From positions 59,410,129-59,474,128 of the forward strand of contig NC_087062.1 of the NCBI RefSeq assembly GCF_963678635.1: a stretch of DNA of 64,000 bases. Reading direction: 5' to 3'. The DNA is from Symsagittifera roscoffensis. Its lineage: Eukaryota > Xenacoelomorpha > Acoela > Convolutidae. Shown here piece after piece: positions 11,561-23,600 of this stretch. Position 1 is the first letter of the stretch. Every line of letters begins with the position of its first letter. Made by a program: the position numbers and the translations under genes. The notes under the pieces were generated by a model. The model did not search any database and was not told the origin of the DNA. It saw only the letters and a program-made list of their open reading frames with translations.

Positions 11561-11599
11561 GTTACTGGGATGTATGATTTTTCGTCATTAGAACTATGT

Positions 11600-13199
11600 T
11601 ACGTCGGATTTGAGTTTAATATTTGGGTGCCATTATATTTATCTTTCTATTTCTTGTGGTTTGGATTCGCTTTGAGTTACTTGGTTTATGGCGTATTTAT
11701 GTAGTGTTTTTTGTTCATTTTCTTCACAGTCATAATGTGTGACTAATAAATGTTGTGATCCTGTTCGAGAGGAAGGATTTTGATGGGATGTTGTTTCTAA
11801 AAGAACTAGTGGAGAGAGAGAGTTTGTAGGAAGCAAATAGCTAAAAGATACATGTCTAGAATAGTCCCGAGTATGGGTTATAGAATGTTATGTATTCAAG
11901 TGTCTTTTATGTATATCTATCGTATTTATAGATAACTTCTAGTGTGATAAATGGGGGAGGTAAAGATTGGGCTGTTATATTTGGTGGAGCTAAGGGGAGA
12001 GGGTGATGTACACAATGTTTAGCTTTAGTGTTATTTCAAATTTGAGTGTTAAATTGTCTTGTGTAAGGATCTGTATGTTGTGTTCATGTATGTCTGTATG
12101 AATATCTTCTCTGTATTGTAATCTGTTGAGTTCCCAATTATGTAATCTGTTGCTATCAAGATGTTGACCAAATAAGGGAGGCGTGCTCTGAATGTATTCC
12201 AATCTAATCGTAGAGGTATATTGTTGGTAAAACGTTTTCTATATCTTTCATCTAAATTTGTAGGGAAATTTAGTGGAAATGTTGTTGTTGGATTTTGATT
12301 TATCGTTCAATGGGTTGAAGCTAGTGATAAGGTTTCTAATAGTGCTAAAGATGTATCGGATGAGATTTCTATAGGGTCATTCACCAAGTTTGGTTCACTT
12401 TGAAAGAAGGCTTGGGTCATCCAATGTGGGAGACGTTGTGTTGAAGTTGGGGGGTTAAAGGGATTTTCACGGAATTGTTCGGATGTGGGGGTTGATCCTA
12501 AGCAATCCGAAGGTATGTTTGAAGTGTTTTGTTGTGAAAGCGTTCGCAATGGTGGAGGGGTGTTTTGAATTGTTTTAATGGAAAGGTCCAGAGGGTTTGG
12601 GGATGTTGATGAGGGTATATTAAAATGAACTCTGGGAGTTGTTAACTTTCTATTTCGTCTTGGATGTATGATTTGTCTATCTATTGTAGATGTTTGGTTT
12701 TGGTTTTGACTAAGGTGTCTTGTTCTTTTAAGATCTTGTTGGAGAGAACGATAAATATTGTATCTTGGTTCGTATTGTGGTTCTCTTAGAGGTGCGTGGC
12801 GAACTACGTGAATTGAAGGTTCTAATAGTAATGTATTTCTTTCTTCAAATGTTTATAGATTTTCTTGAAATGAAGTACGTGTTGATGATTGGAGTTGATT
12901 TGTTTGACTAGACTTTGGTGTTGTTGGAGGTTCCTGGGATGTCATTGTCGGTGGGGGATTGTTGGGTTGGTTATTGATTAGCAATTTTGAAACATTTTAA
13001 TTATTTTTTCTTAATAAAAAAATCTATGTTCTTTATAAAATTCTTCTATGAAAAGGAATAAAAGTATTGTTGGCAGTGCAAAGGTGATTATTGCCTTTTG
13101 TACACATTTACATATTGTCAAAATTAGGGAAACTAGAAAGGTGACAATTATTATTAAAAGAAGAAAGATGTCTTTCTTGATGAATAACGGTCTTAACAT
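11600..13199 (-). pseudogene. Hydrophobic/proline-rich relic, probably part of the same old element
   Basis: On the minus strand, 13011-13199 encodes a 62-aa peptide that is nearly all hydrophobic after KKD (two transmembrane-like runs). From about 12943 to 12240 a broken frame is rich in Pro, Ser, Thr, Gln and Asn, including the open piece 12307-12549. This resembles a membrane segment followed by a disordered tail. Its order relative to the env-like block at 9690-11560 suggests either an N-terminal region or a second, duplicated tail. Identity is uncertain. Confidence 0.3.
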
Positions 13200-13617
13200 T
13201 TAGATAGTTGTTGAAATATCGTACCTGAGGAGGTAGTCAAGGATTTTTGAGAAGTTGAGATAGGCTTTCTGGAGGGAATGAAAAATTACGAAAAAAATGC
13301 ATAAAATTGGGAGGAATAGGAAAAATATTTCAAAGGTGTCTATGATAAAAAAAAATATACTAGTTTGAAAAAAGGTTGATAGGAATGAAAAATGTTTTGA
13401 AATTATTATTTTGAGGAGTCGAACTGATTGAGAGAAAAGAATTTGAGAAATGATTCATCCTGCCCAATAATTTTTTTCCGAGTCAAAATTTGAGTGTGGT
13501 TGGATTGTTTATCGATGATTTTTTGGCATTTTTTGGTGAGGGGAAGTCTGAGAGTCTAGAAATGAGCTTTCTAGTTTTTTTTATTGGATGATCGGGGGTA
13601 TTTGGGAGTCATGTGAT
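13200..13617. other. Flank left of element 1
   Basis: AT-rich, with no gene recognised. The last bases before the LTR are gtgat, and the bases after the 3' LTR are gatca, so only GAT is shared. A clear 4-6-bp target duplication is not visible. Confidence 0.5.
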
Positions 13618-14167
13618 TGTGCCATTCTGCCGGATGACACAGCATAACCTTCCCGCGACAGAAAAAAGAGTGACTAAAGGCCTTATGAACAGAAAAGTGT
13701 TGCGACGGAGGGTCAGAATGTTCTAGAATTTTTATTTTTAAAATTTCGATCGGAAGAAGAACATTTCTGAGAAATAGAAAAAAGACGGCCATTTTGAATA
13801 GAAAAGACGAAAATCAGAACCACGATATAGATTGTGAAGAACAGTTGTATCAGAGACAGAAAAACACGGAGCCTCTTATCGTGGCAAGAACACACGATAA
13901 GGACCTTAGCGACAGATATTTGTGGAGACGGAGGCTTCAGTGGGGGGAAGAGAAATACCACGGAACCCTCCCGGGACACGAAATATAGGAGATAAGAGTG
14001 TTATCTCAAGAAAATCACGGGAGCGGAGGCTTGGTCCCCCAGAGACTGTTATATGTGAAGGGACTGGGTAAACTGACTATAACAGCTGCTGTAATGTCCT
14101 AGATCTTAATTAACACCATTATTATTTAATATTTCAGAGCATGAGTAGATAGAAAAAGGAAAGGGTC

Positions 14168-14186
14168 AATCCATCTCCAATGGATT
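14168..14186 (+). promoter_or_regulatory. Conserved LTR hairpin
   Basis: aatccat-ctcca-atggatt. The counterpart in element 2 (44091-44109) is gatccat-ctgaa-atggatc: the outer pair changed from A-T to G-C while pairing was kept. It lies just upstream of the TATA-like box. It could be a dimeric protein-binding site in DNA or an RNA hairpin. Confidence 0.6.
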
Positions 14187-14189
14187 TAA

Positions 14190-14219
14190 TATAAAACTGT
14201 CACACAAAAACATAATAAA
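14190..14219 (+). promoter_or_regulatory. TATA-like box and poly(A) signal in LTR
   Basis: tataaaa at 14190-14196 and aataaa at 14214-14219. This spacing would put transcription start near 14220 and cleavage shortly after, giving a short R. The same signals occur in the 3' LTR at +23529. Element 2 keeps aataaa at 44125 in the same context. Confidence 0.55.
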
Positions 14220-14513
14220 ATAGGTTGTTCGAGCCGTGTTTTTAATGACAATCACGTAGTCTGAGGATCCGAGACTCAGCTATGTGGTTGTGTTCGCATG
14301 CAAACGAAAGCTGATCAAAAGTCGTTTGACTGATGGCCTAAAAATGGTAACTTTTTACTTTGCCCTAAACAGACCAGAAAATCAACTGGCAAGGTCGAGA
14401 CGGTGAAAAACGAGTAGAATTAAGGTAACTGACGCCTGCCAGTCGTTGATAGGTACTTTTTCTACGCTCCGTCGCTGTGTGATATTTGGGCGAATGTTAC
14501 ATAGACGTTTTTA

Positions 14514-14531
14514 TGGCGCTCCTTGGTGGGC
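14514..14531 (+). promoter_or_regulatory. Probable primer-binding site
   Basis: tggcgctcct begins 12 nt after the LTR end. TGG pairs with the CCA of a tRNA 3' end. The first 10 bases are identical in element 2 at 44430, and the LTR-end-to-PBS context (gaatgttacatag.gttttta) is conserved too. I could not assign the tRNA. The 11-12-nt gap is longer than usual for Ty3 elements. Confidence 0.6.
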
Positions 14532-14576
14532 CTGTTAAAGGCATGAAACCATCATGATCAGCAAGCGTTTCAGCGA

Positions 14577-15796
14577 CGTACCCTCCGCTCCGGGCGTAAG
14601 CCCGAGTTAGAGGCCTTAATGACCGTTGTTGTACTAGGGGGAAGGTGCGTACCCTCCGTCTAGTGCAATTTTGCTTTTTAACTTAGTTAACACCGAAAAT
14701 TCCGGGGGCCGGAGGGTTAGGTGGGAAATCTAGAGCCCGCTTGTCCTGAGGTCCCAGGACCAAAAACAATTAAAGAGAAAGCGTAAAACCAAACAAAAAT
14801 AGTGTATAACCAAGAAAAAGCCAAAAACAAATTTATTTAAAAACAAAAAAGTACAAAAAACAGTAAAAAAATCCAAAAAAGACCAAAAACAGTAAAAAAC
14901 ATAAAGTGACAGTTTATATGTTATTTCCGGACGAGATGTGATCTGACCTTCCTATTTGTTGTTGTTTCAGATTGATTTATATCGTTTCTGATAGAGAGAT
15001 TGTGTGTTTTGGTGAAGGGTTGGGTACCCTCCCTCGAGTGTAATTTGAGTGTTTAAGCACGTTAATGGTGATTTTGCCGGTGACCGGAGGGTAGAGTGGC
15101 AGGCTGATCAACGTGTTCCACACTCAACAGGGACATCAAGGACAACATCCGCAACGACTGTTGGGTATCGTTGAAGCAATTATAGTATCGTTCGGGTACT
15201 ATTTCCTTAAAACTTAAGTGGTGGGGGGCACGATTGGCGCGGTCCGATTGTACCCTCCATCGATTACAAATTTCCGAGTTAAGGGTCTTAATTCGGATAT
15301 TTTGGTGCAAAGGAGGGTATAGTACTATTTATTAACGACTATTTATAGATTATTGTCCTTACTATATATTACTTATCTCCTATTTAGAGATAAGAAACAC
15401 CCATTTTTTGTCGAAAATTACCAATTTTCGACCAAACTGTAGACCCCCAAATTTTCGGATATCCGAGCTTTTCCGATAGGCAAAAAGCTTTTATATAGAG
15501 AGTAGCCACGTAGTTCGATCCCCTTTATTAAAGAAACCGCGTGAGCAAAGATTCAGTGGAAGTTAGAAAAACGAGAATTTTTCGACCAAAATTTTGATAA
15601 TTTTCTGTATTTTGTCAATCTGTTTTGGGGATCGAGTTTTTGAGTTTTTAGAGTTAGAGCAATAAAATTTTTTGCGTTAGGAGCGTGCTAGCATAACGTG
15701 CTCGGTTACTAGAGAAATTTTTGGGTAACCCTCCGAGTAGCTCCGTGGATAGAGCTAACGACTTAAGGTTTGGAAAAGGAAGGAATCGGAGGGTCC
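14577..15796 (+). ncRNA. Five ~70-nt stem-loop modules in the element 1 leader
   Basis: Modules at 14577-14649, 14650-14720, 15024-15094, 15250-15320 and 15725-15796 each open with (t)accctcc and close about 55 nt later with ggagggt(a), giving a 7-9-bp closing stem. The first has an AA bulge. Interiors differ but most contain a TTAA...TTAA pair or another small hairpin. For example, module 4 holds ccgagttaag-ggt-cttaattcgg, and module 5 holds tagctc...gagcta. A short related hairpin, tcggagggt...accctccga, lies near 16124-16158. Sequence changes while closing stems persist, so this looks like structured leader RNA. Function is unknown: packaging, dimerisation and translation control are all possible. 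Confidence 0.6.
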
Positions 15797-16289
15797 AAAT
15801 TTGATAGTTTTTGGCCAAATTTTTGTTTCTAAACCAATTTTGGTCCGGTTTTTTGCATTATTCCAGTGCCGTACAGGGCTACTACGCTCATTTCAAGTAT
15901 TTTTAGGCACTTTCGACCGGAATTGAGAAAAAAGTCTTTCAGATCCTATACAGGTGGTGAAAAAGGCCATTTTGACGAACGCGTTTTTGGCGATTTCTCA
16001 AAGACTAGTTATCCGATCGGGATAATTTTGGTACCATAAGTCGACGTTTTTGACCACTTTTCCGAATCGCAACCGTTTTTGGGTTGATTATTTCGGAAAA
16101 GAAAAATTGTTTAGAATTTGTTGGTTCGGAGGGTCCAAGTAACGGGCAACCCTCCGAGCGGCAGAAAATTTTATCAAAACATCTTTTTATTCAACTGGGA
16201 AGGTTGACCGTGTCAGCCAACCTAGTTTTAAGTCAGGTAGACCGCTTTCAGAGGCTTTACTGCGGTGATTTAATCCTTTTTCTTGATTT

Positions 16290-16640
16290 TGGGGGAACCC
16301 TCCGAAGTGACCCTCCGGAGTCAGCTAAACCCTTTAGCAACCCTCCTTAGTGGAAAATTTCCACGAGATCACCCTAAGAAGTTGAAACAGCTCCCCCTAG
16401 AACCCTTAGCTTATTTTGACGCTTTTTGAAGCTAGTAGGAGAACCTTCCAAGTGAGATCAGAAAATTTGAAAATTTTGGAGGTACCCTCCGAAGTGACCC
16501 TCCGGAGCGTATTAAGCATCTTATTGACCCTCCTTAGTAAATTTAGGGGGACCCTCCGAAGTAACTTGGGTGATTGAGGTACCCTCCGAGGTAACCCTCC
16601 GGAGTGTCTTAAACCTTCTAGCGACCCTCCTTGTAAGAGA
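16290..16640 (+). repeat. Imperfect ~60-bp repeats rich in ACCCTCC
   Basis: Three units near 16294-16352, 16483-16541 and 16577-16637 share the frame accctccg-aagt-gaccctccggag, then a TTAA-like stretch, then gaccctcct. A partial unit lies near 16549. All motifs are on the same strand here, unlike the paired motifs of the upstream stem-loop modules. Confidence 0.7.
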
Positions 16641-16838
16641 CTTGAGTAAACCTTCTGTGGCCATTTGGGAAACGGAAAATATCCATTTAATTAGGATCAT
16701 ATTAGGATATTAGGCGTGCTTATCAGGGTCATAAGAACCCATTCTGACCCGGAAATTCGTGATCAACTTTGGATTCTATATTGGGTGTATTAGAAGTACC
16801 CGAACAAGATTTTTTTTTGATTGTGATTTTGGTTGAGT

Positions 16839-16992
16839 GGTTGCCTTGAGCTACTTAATAGGAAAGTTCGGGCAATCCGGGAACAAATAAAGGAAGACCT
16901 CGGTGGGTGTATTAAGCAAATACACACCCACTTGAGAAGAAGAATTGTTCCCTACTCTCGTGCACTTGGAGCAGTCCGAGTGTGGGAGAGCT
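16839..16992 (+). ncRNA. Structured leader RNA domain, copy A
   Basis: Helices seen: P1 ggttgcc (16839) with ggcaatc (16871); P2 gggaacaa (16879) with ttgttccc (16945); P3 gtgggtgt (16903) with acacccac (16924); P4 cacttgga (16963) with tccgagtg (16975). P2 encloses P3. Copy B at 17025 keeps every helix. A 142-codon frame crosses both copies but starts only at TTG, and the covariation argues that structure is what is preserved. Confidence 0.75.
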
Positions 16993-17024
16993 TTTTCATA
17001 GATTTGACGAATTTTCGACCAAGG

Positions 17025-17172
17025 GGTTGCCTTGAGCTACTTAGTAGGACAGCTCGGGCAATCGCAGGACACCTAAAAGAAGACCTCGGTGGGTGTATTA
17101 GGCAGGCACACACCCACTTGAGAAGACTGTGTCCTGGGCTTCGTTCTTTCGGATCGTTCCGATTGGGGGAAG
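17025..17172 (+). ncRNA. Structured leader RNA domain, copy B
   Basis: P1 ggttgcc (17025) with ggcaatc (17057); P2 caggacac (17065) with gtgtcctg (17129); P3 gtgggtgt (17089) with acacccac (17110); P4 core tcgga (17149) with tccga (17158). Compared with copy A, four of the eight P2 pairs changed on both strands so that pairing was kept. The duplication lies 0.4-0.75 kb upstream of the Gag-Pol start codon, which suits a packaging signal or an IRES-like role. Confidence 0.75.
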
Positions 17173-17603
17173 TCTTTTTCTTTAAGACTAAGTTTTATTT
17201 GTCTATTTCTGAATCATCACTGCTTTTTATCAAAGATTGTTTAATTTTAACAAAGCAGTGACTTGATAAATTGTGTGGCGATAAATTGATACTGACAAAA
17301 GGTCGCTGTCACCTGTAGGATATTCTTATCTGATTATCGATTGTGTTTTGTGTGTCGATTATATCTTGTGGAAACTTAGTGATACTGTTATATTATACAA
17401 CCGGGTTGAGTTAGCATTATATCAATACTGGGTAGACCCTGTGTGTAACTTTAGCTGAGTCACTAATTTAGTCGTGAGAGATCTAAGAGACATTTTGATA
17501 CTGACGGAATCGAGTAGGCAGCGTTAAGTGATTTAACTAAATCTTGTTTGTGGTACGTTTGCATTGCCATCAAATTACGAATACTTTCATTTTGATAAAA
17601 ACT

Positions 17604-20600
17604 ATGCAGCGCAGGGACTCGCTAGGATCGACTACTAAAATTCCCAGGCTAAGCAAGGGAAGCACGCGGAAATTTAGAACTAGGCGTAGCCAAACCTCGT
17701 TTAGCAGCGCTTCCGACGCGTTTGCTGAAGACGAATCGACTAAAGGTCAAACTGATCTTTCAGTGATCGAAATGAAACTAAGGAGCGAGAAAAACCTCGA
17801 TGGCAATCAAAGGTGGAGCGCCGAGGCCGAGCCTGCGAGCGAAACGCTGGTGGATCCCTTTGACGAAGGGGAGCGAACGCTCATTCGACCCGACTTTGAG
17901 CCAGACGAGGTCCTCGAACGGGAGGAAGCCGAGAGGACAGAGGAGACCTCGGAGCGTCCCGAGGTCGAACCTCGGGAGGAAGTGTTGTACAGGGGAATGT
18001 CCAAATCAGAGACTAAGAGCTATAAATGGAGAAAGGAACCTTCACATCTGACAAGTGCACACTCATCCTTGGCCAAACAGAGTAACAACGCGATGATGTC
18101 GAGTATGAGTCCGGGTGAAGAGCAGACGTTCTCGAAGGCCAAGAAGAGTTGGAAGTCCTTGTACGACGAACGCATGGCGTCACTACCAACTGTAGGTTTG
18201 ACTTCCAGTGATGACTACCCGGAGATAACCCATCCGGATGTGAACTTCACACCGTGCCCAAGGAACGACATGAGCAGGGAGGCGTCTTCTGCCTCGCCGA
18301 CCAGGCCTATGTCAGATGGGATAACGATGGGAGCATCATCAACGTTTGACAGACTGATGACGTCAATGCACAAGCAAAAGGGCGGTGCGTCATCAAGTAC
18401 TAGGCTACAGCCACAGTTGACCTCGTCTTCTCTGGGGCTAACCCCGCCATTGGGGGCAGCTGGTGACATAAGTGATATGTTCGCTGGTGTGATGAATGGC
18501 CTGGATGAATTGAGGCGAGACATGACTAAGAGGATAGATCAAGTTGACCAGAGAGCTCACCATGGTCGAGAGAATTTGAAAGATGAGCTAACGCACGTGA
18601 AGTCGCAGGCGAGGTTTGATCAGGCTCAATTGATTCGTGACACCGATCAATGCCTGGCCGAGAGCCTGGCACAGGCAAACAAAGAGTCAGAGGAAAGAGA
18701 GGCTAGGATGACAAGAGAGATCGAGCGATTGTTGAATGATCATGATAATACCTACGCCCAAACGATGACTGGCCTGGAAAGGAGGTTGGACGCCAAATCT
18801 GACTTGATGATGCGGAAGCTTGACGCGATCCTGAATGGGAATAGTTGGCAGGAGCATTCCAACTCAAGGGAGCGCTCACGCCATGCGAATGTTGGAGATG
18901 GTACGGGCAACAGTGCCAGAGCCCAGCAAGGCTCGAGAACGAACTACGAACATAGAAACAAGGAGCGGCCAAGGGCAGCCCCGCAGAGGCCTGGCTGGAC
19001 AAATCCAGTCCCACCGGAGGCAGATGCCACCCCGGAGACAAGATTGCCAACCGTGCCACAAGTCAGTTCAGTACCAGATCTGACTACAGTCTCGCAAGAC
19101 ACAACGATGTATGCCTCGATGTTTGAGCCTCTGAACAGATCTCTTGAAACATTCATCACCAAGCTATCGAAGTCAACCGAGAGAGGAGAGAGGTCAAGAA
19201 GAACACTGAAAAAGCCGAAGTCATATAAAGACGAGTCAGACGGCTGCATTGATACTTGGATAGAGGTGATGAAGTTACACTTTGAGGAAGAGAATCTCTC
19301 CAAGAAACAAGAGTGCAGCGCGCTGACGAGCAACCTGGAGGGTACTGCATTAAATTGTGTAATGGCGAAAAGAGCCAATGAGAGAGACAGCGCTCGCAAG
19401 ATATTCGACATCCTGCTGAATCGTTTCGGCTCTGGAGTACAAGGGCACCAGGCCATGGTGAAGTTCGAGAAGAGGCGTCAGAGAGATGAAGAATCAATAG
19501 ATAATTTCTTGGACGACCTTGAATTGCTCAGGAGGAGAAGCAACCCGGATGAGAGAATATCCGAGCGAAACTTGGCGATTGCTTCGAAGTTTATGGATGG
19601 AGTAAGGAGTGAGGAGCTGAAGACGATGTTGGCCACTCACTTCACCCTGTCGCTTGACCAGGTACCCACGCCCGACGACTTGCGTATGAAGTCACGCGAG
19701 TATTTACTCATAAAACCGAGGGCGCAAAACCGTTACAGCAATTATGGCAACTATAGCGGGACAAACACTGGTGCGAATTCCAGTTGGTACAAACCTCGCG
19801 ATGACATGGACAAGAGGAGGTCGTGCGCGAATTGTGGTTCGATGGACCATCACGTTTCTGCGTGTTCTGCATACAAACAGAACATGAAGGCCATAGGCCA
19901 CTTTCTTGAGGACGCCGACGCGACCGACGAGGATCATGAGGAGTACGTCAGGGGGCTCATCATGAAATATGGTCCGAGGTGTTTCTTCTGTAATTTGGAG
20001 GGACACTTCAAGTCGGATTGTACTCAATTTTGGGACGCAGTAGCGGACGCGAAACATCCCCGCCACGAAGAGGCGCTTTCGGGTGTCAAGGCCAGTCGAG
20101 CACGTCTGATGAACGAGGCTGAATCTCGGAGAAAGGAAACGACACCGAGCACCTTTGCGACCAAAAAGGTTAAGACATGGCCTGACGAGGTGGTAGCCTC
20201 GAACCTCGAAGCAGAGTCGTCTAGTCCACTCAAGGTGGATTACGGCCTGGCGGCAAGGACAGCGCTGCAGAATGTCAAACAGGACCTTGCCACGAAAGAA
20301 GTGGAGCAATGGGTAAGGTCGGAGCTGGAGAGCACAGATCTTCGGGAAAGTCTTAATGTCCTGAGTAAGACGACAAGAGCAGAAGAAGAAAAAGAGCCCA
20401 AGAAACAGGGACTAAAACTGAACGTTATATCTGGCAAGACTTTCGGCATGACGAAGGCAGGGACCAAAATAATGTCTATCATCTCAGTCGCAGGGCACCA
20501 GGTGGTCAAGAACCTGAGCGAGCCATCCGAGATTACACTGGTCCACCTGGACATCTATGCCGACTACCTGAAGGAGAAGGATCCCAAACTGGACTCCAGG

Positions 20601-23600
20601 GCAGTGCGAGCGCTGCTCACAACGGGAGGTCCGAGGCTGATGAAAGTGGACGGACATTATATCGATGTCCATGGCCCTTACCCGATTCTGATGAACGTGG
20701 ATGGCATCAATATCTACACGAAAGCTCACATAACTGATGCGAACGATCAGGTTGGCCGGATATACATTGGTCAAGAGGAGCTGAAGGTCAGACGAATCGG
20801 ACACAACGCGATGCTCGAACAAGATGCTGTGCATATTGGTTGCGAGGCAGATCTGGCCGCACACGTTCTGGACGTGCAAGGCAGACAACTTTCAGTAAAG
20901 GGACTGCTAGACACGGGAGCAGTAGTTAGTGTCATGCCAGTCAATACTTGGACCGACATGGGTTTTGATAGGTCGGATCTCATACCGACAAAAATCAGGT
21001 TGGCAGCTGCCAATCAGGGAGCGATCTATGTCGCCGGACGAACTCTGATCATCTCACTGCAGCTCGGAGGGAGACATCTTTGGATGAGCTTCCTAGTAGT
21101 AGAGAATTTGGATGAATCTGACCAGTTCATCCTAGGAAGGGATTTCGTTCGCAACTTTGACGTCACGATCGATCTCAATGACGGATTGATTAGGATCAAG
21201 GATCCTGAAAGAAAGTATGAGAAAAGACCCCTTAATAAGATCTTAATTAATCAGGCCAAGGTGCCGATTTTTCTGGATCGAAAAGTTAGATTAAAACCGA
21301 ACCAAGCCGTAATAGCAACGTTTAGGATGAGGAACTTGAATGAACTCAGCAATGACAGACAGGTGTGTCTGGTACCAAATCCAAACAGTAAAAGCTCGGC
21401 TATTTTAGGAAGAAGCTTCTCACTCACTCAGAGCGGACTGTGTGTGAGTGTGTTATTGAACACAGAGGCAACAACAGTGACAATACAGAGGGGAAAGAAA
21501 CTTGGCTACGCTTTGCCTCTGAACACAGACTTTCTGAGTGTGGAGAACTTGAAGAAGTTTGACGTAACTAAATGTCCATTACATGCGAACCAAGAATGTA
21601 TAATGAAAAGAGTAATTGAATTGAAATCTTCTAGGAAATTGTTTTCAATGAAGTCGGAAACAGATGATGGGCTGTCTAGTTGTTCCAACTTTCCTGAGAG
21701 GCCGACGGAAGCAGAGTTAGCAGCGAATAGGCCTGTCCTACCTGAGATGGAACATCTGAAGGGTAAAATATCTGACAAGGAACTAGATTCGCTCAGGGCG
21801 GTGCTAGATCGGAACGCAGACGTTTTTTCAAAGCATAAGGCCGATATAGGTTGTTGCAATTTTGTAGAGCACGAGATTGAGATAGAAGAGGGCTCGGTAC
21901 CTCATAGGGAAGGGGCGAGAAGAATGACCCCAAATAAGTCAGAAGCGCGTAGGAAGGAAATTGAAATGTTAATGGAGTACGACATGATTGAGCCGTCGAA
22001 GTCCCCATGGGCTTGTGGCGTGGTCATGGCGAAAAAGAAAGGGGGGCAACTCAGGTTTTGTTGTGATTTCCGTTATCTGAACGCAGTGACTATAAAAGAC
22101 GCATACCCCATTCCCCGCATCGATGAGAGCCTATCCAAGCTGGGAGACGCTAAGTTCTTCACGACGTTGGATTTGGGCTCAGCATTCTGGCAAGTGCCAC
22201 TCAGAAAGCAAGATCGAGAGAAAACAGGTTTCTCGTGTGAGCTGGGACTGTTCCAGTGGAAGAGGATGCCATTCGGATTGTGCAACGCGACGGCCACATT
22301 CCAGCGACTGATGGCTCAGGCACTCACGAGCGTCACTAAGAAATACGGGAATCTCATCATGTGTTATGTCGATGATGTTGTGATTGCAACACCAACCCTA
22401 GAAGACCACATAGTGAGGTTGGAGGAGGTGTTTTCTTGCATGAAGCAGGCGGGTCTGAAATGCAAACCCTCTAAGTGTGAAATCCTCAGGGATTCCATAA
22501 AGTATTTGGGCCGCCTGGTTGACAAACATGGAGTGAGACCAGATCCCGAAGCGGTTGAAGCGGTGTTGACCTGGAAGGCACCTAAAACAGATACACAGTT
22601 GATGAGTTTTCTGGGATTCGCCAATTATTATCGTGAGTTCATCAAGGGGTATGCTGACAAAATATACCCCATGCAGAGATTGATGAGAAACAAGGGCAAA
22701 AAGTTCACCTGGACTGATGAGGCACAAGTCTCATTTGAAAACATCAAACGTGAACTTTGCGAGGCACCGGTCCTCGGCATGCCAACGGAGAAGGGAATGT
22801 TCGTGCTGGACACGGATGCATCAGTGGTTGCGATATCAGGCATACTTCACCAAGAGCAGGAGTGGAACGGGAGAACGGTTCTTCGTCCGATAGCTTATGG
22901 AAGTAAAGTCCTGAGTGACACTGAGATGAAGTACGGCGCACCAAAAGCGGAGATGTTTGCTGTGATCACGTTCGTGGAAAAATACAGGGCCTACCTGGGG
23001 AGTGCTCCATTCAAGTTACGTGTGGACAATCGTGCCCTTGCCTGGCTGAAAACCTATTCGATGGATCAAAGCTACATTGGTCGTTGGATCGTGCGCTTGG
23101 ATGGATACCACATGGTCATAGAGCACCGTACCCGTGACAAGCACCAGAACGCAGATAGCCTCAGTAAAAAGACAGAATTTTATGAGCGCCTCGAGGAGAA
23201 GCAGGCTAACCAATCAGAGATCAAAGAGGGGTTTTCCTTTCTGGACAAAGAAACCTACGATAAGCTGCCACTTACTAGGTGGTTAGACAAATCAGGAAAT
23301 CCTATACCTGGACACCCTGACCTTCCAGTGGAGACGGCCGCGGAGATAAAGCTTTTAGCCAGAGGCGAACCCGTTCCGTTGGACCTGCTAGTCCGATCCA
23401 ACTTGGTACAGCAAGAACTGACCAGGCTGGGTATAAACAGCATCGCTTTATTGAATAAGACGGTGAACGTGGCGCCGGACGTCATGGGAAAACTCCGTGA
23501 CTTGTTGGATAGGGAAGTGAATAGGTATGATCGTGAATGGATGGAGACCATGCAGAGGTTGACTGTCACCGAGAGAACAGAGAAGAGGCCAGTGTCCATT

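Larger units (their letters stand above)
13618..14501 (+). repeat. Element 1 5' LTR
   Basis: 884 bp, starting TGTGCCATTC and ending GAATGTTACA. It repeats at 37147-38030 with one difference seen. It contains a short palindromic hairpin, a TATA-like box and an AATAAA close together, as expected for a U3/R boundary. It also holds one cggagggt (13710) and one accctccc (13968), matching the motif that recurs in the leader. The 60-90-aa frames inside are not genes. Confidence 0.95.

Noticed and set aside
13713-13988. Frames conserved between 13.7-14.0 kb and 37.2-37.5 kb
   Set aside because: Conservation is explained by the two LTRs being nearly identical; no coding signature.
16833-17261. 142-codon open frame across the duplicated leader segment
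   Set aside because: It opens only at TTG. The two copies preserve base pairing by compensatory changes, which fits RNA structure better than protein.
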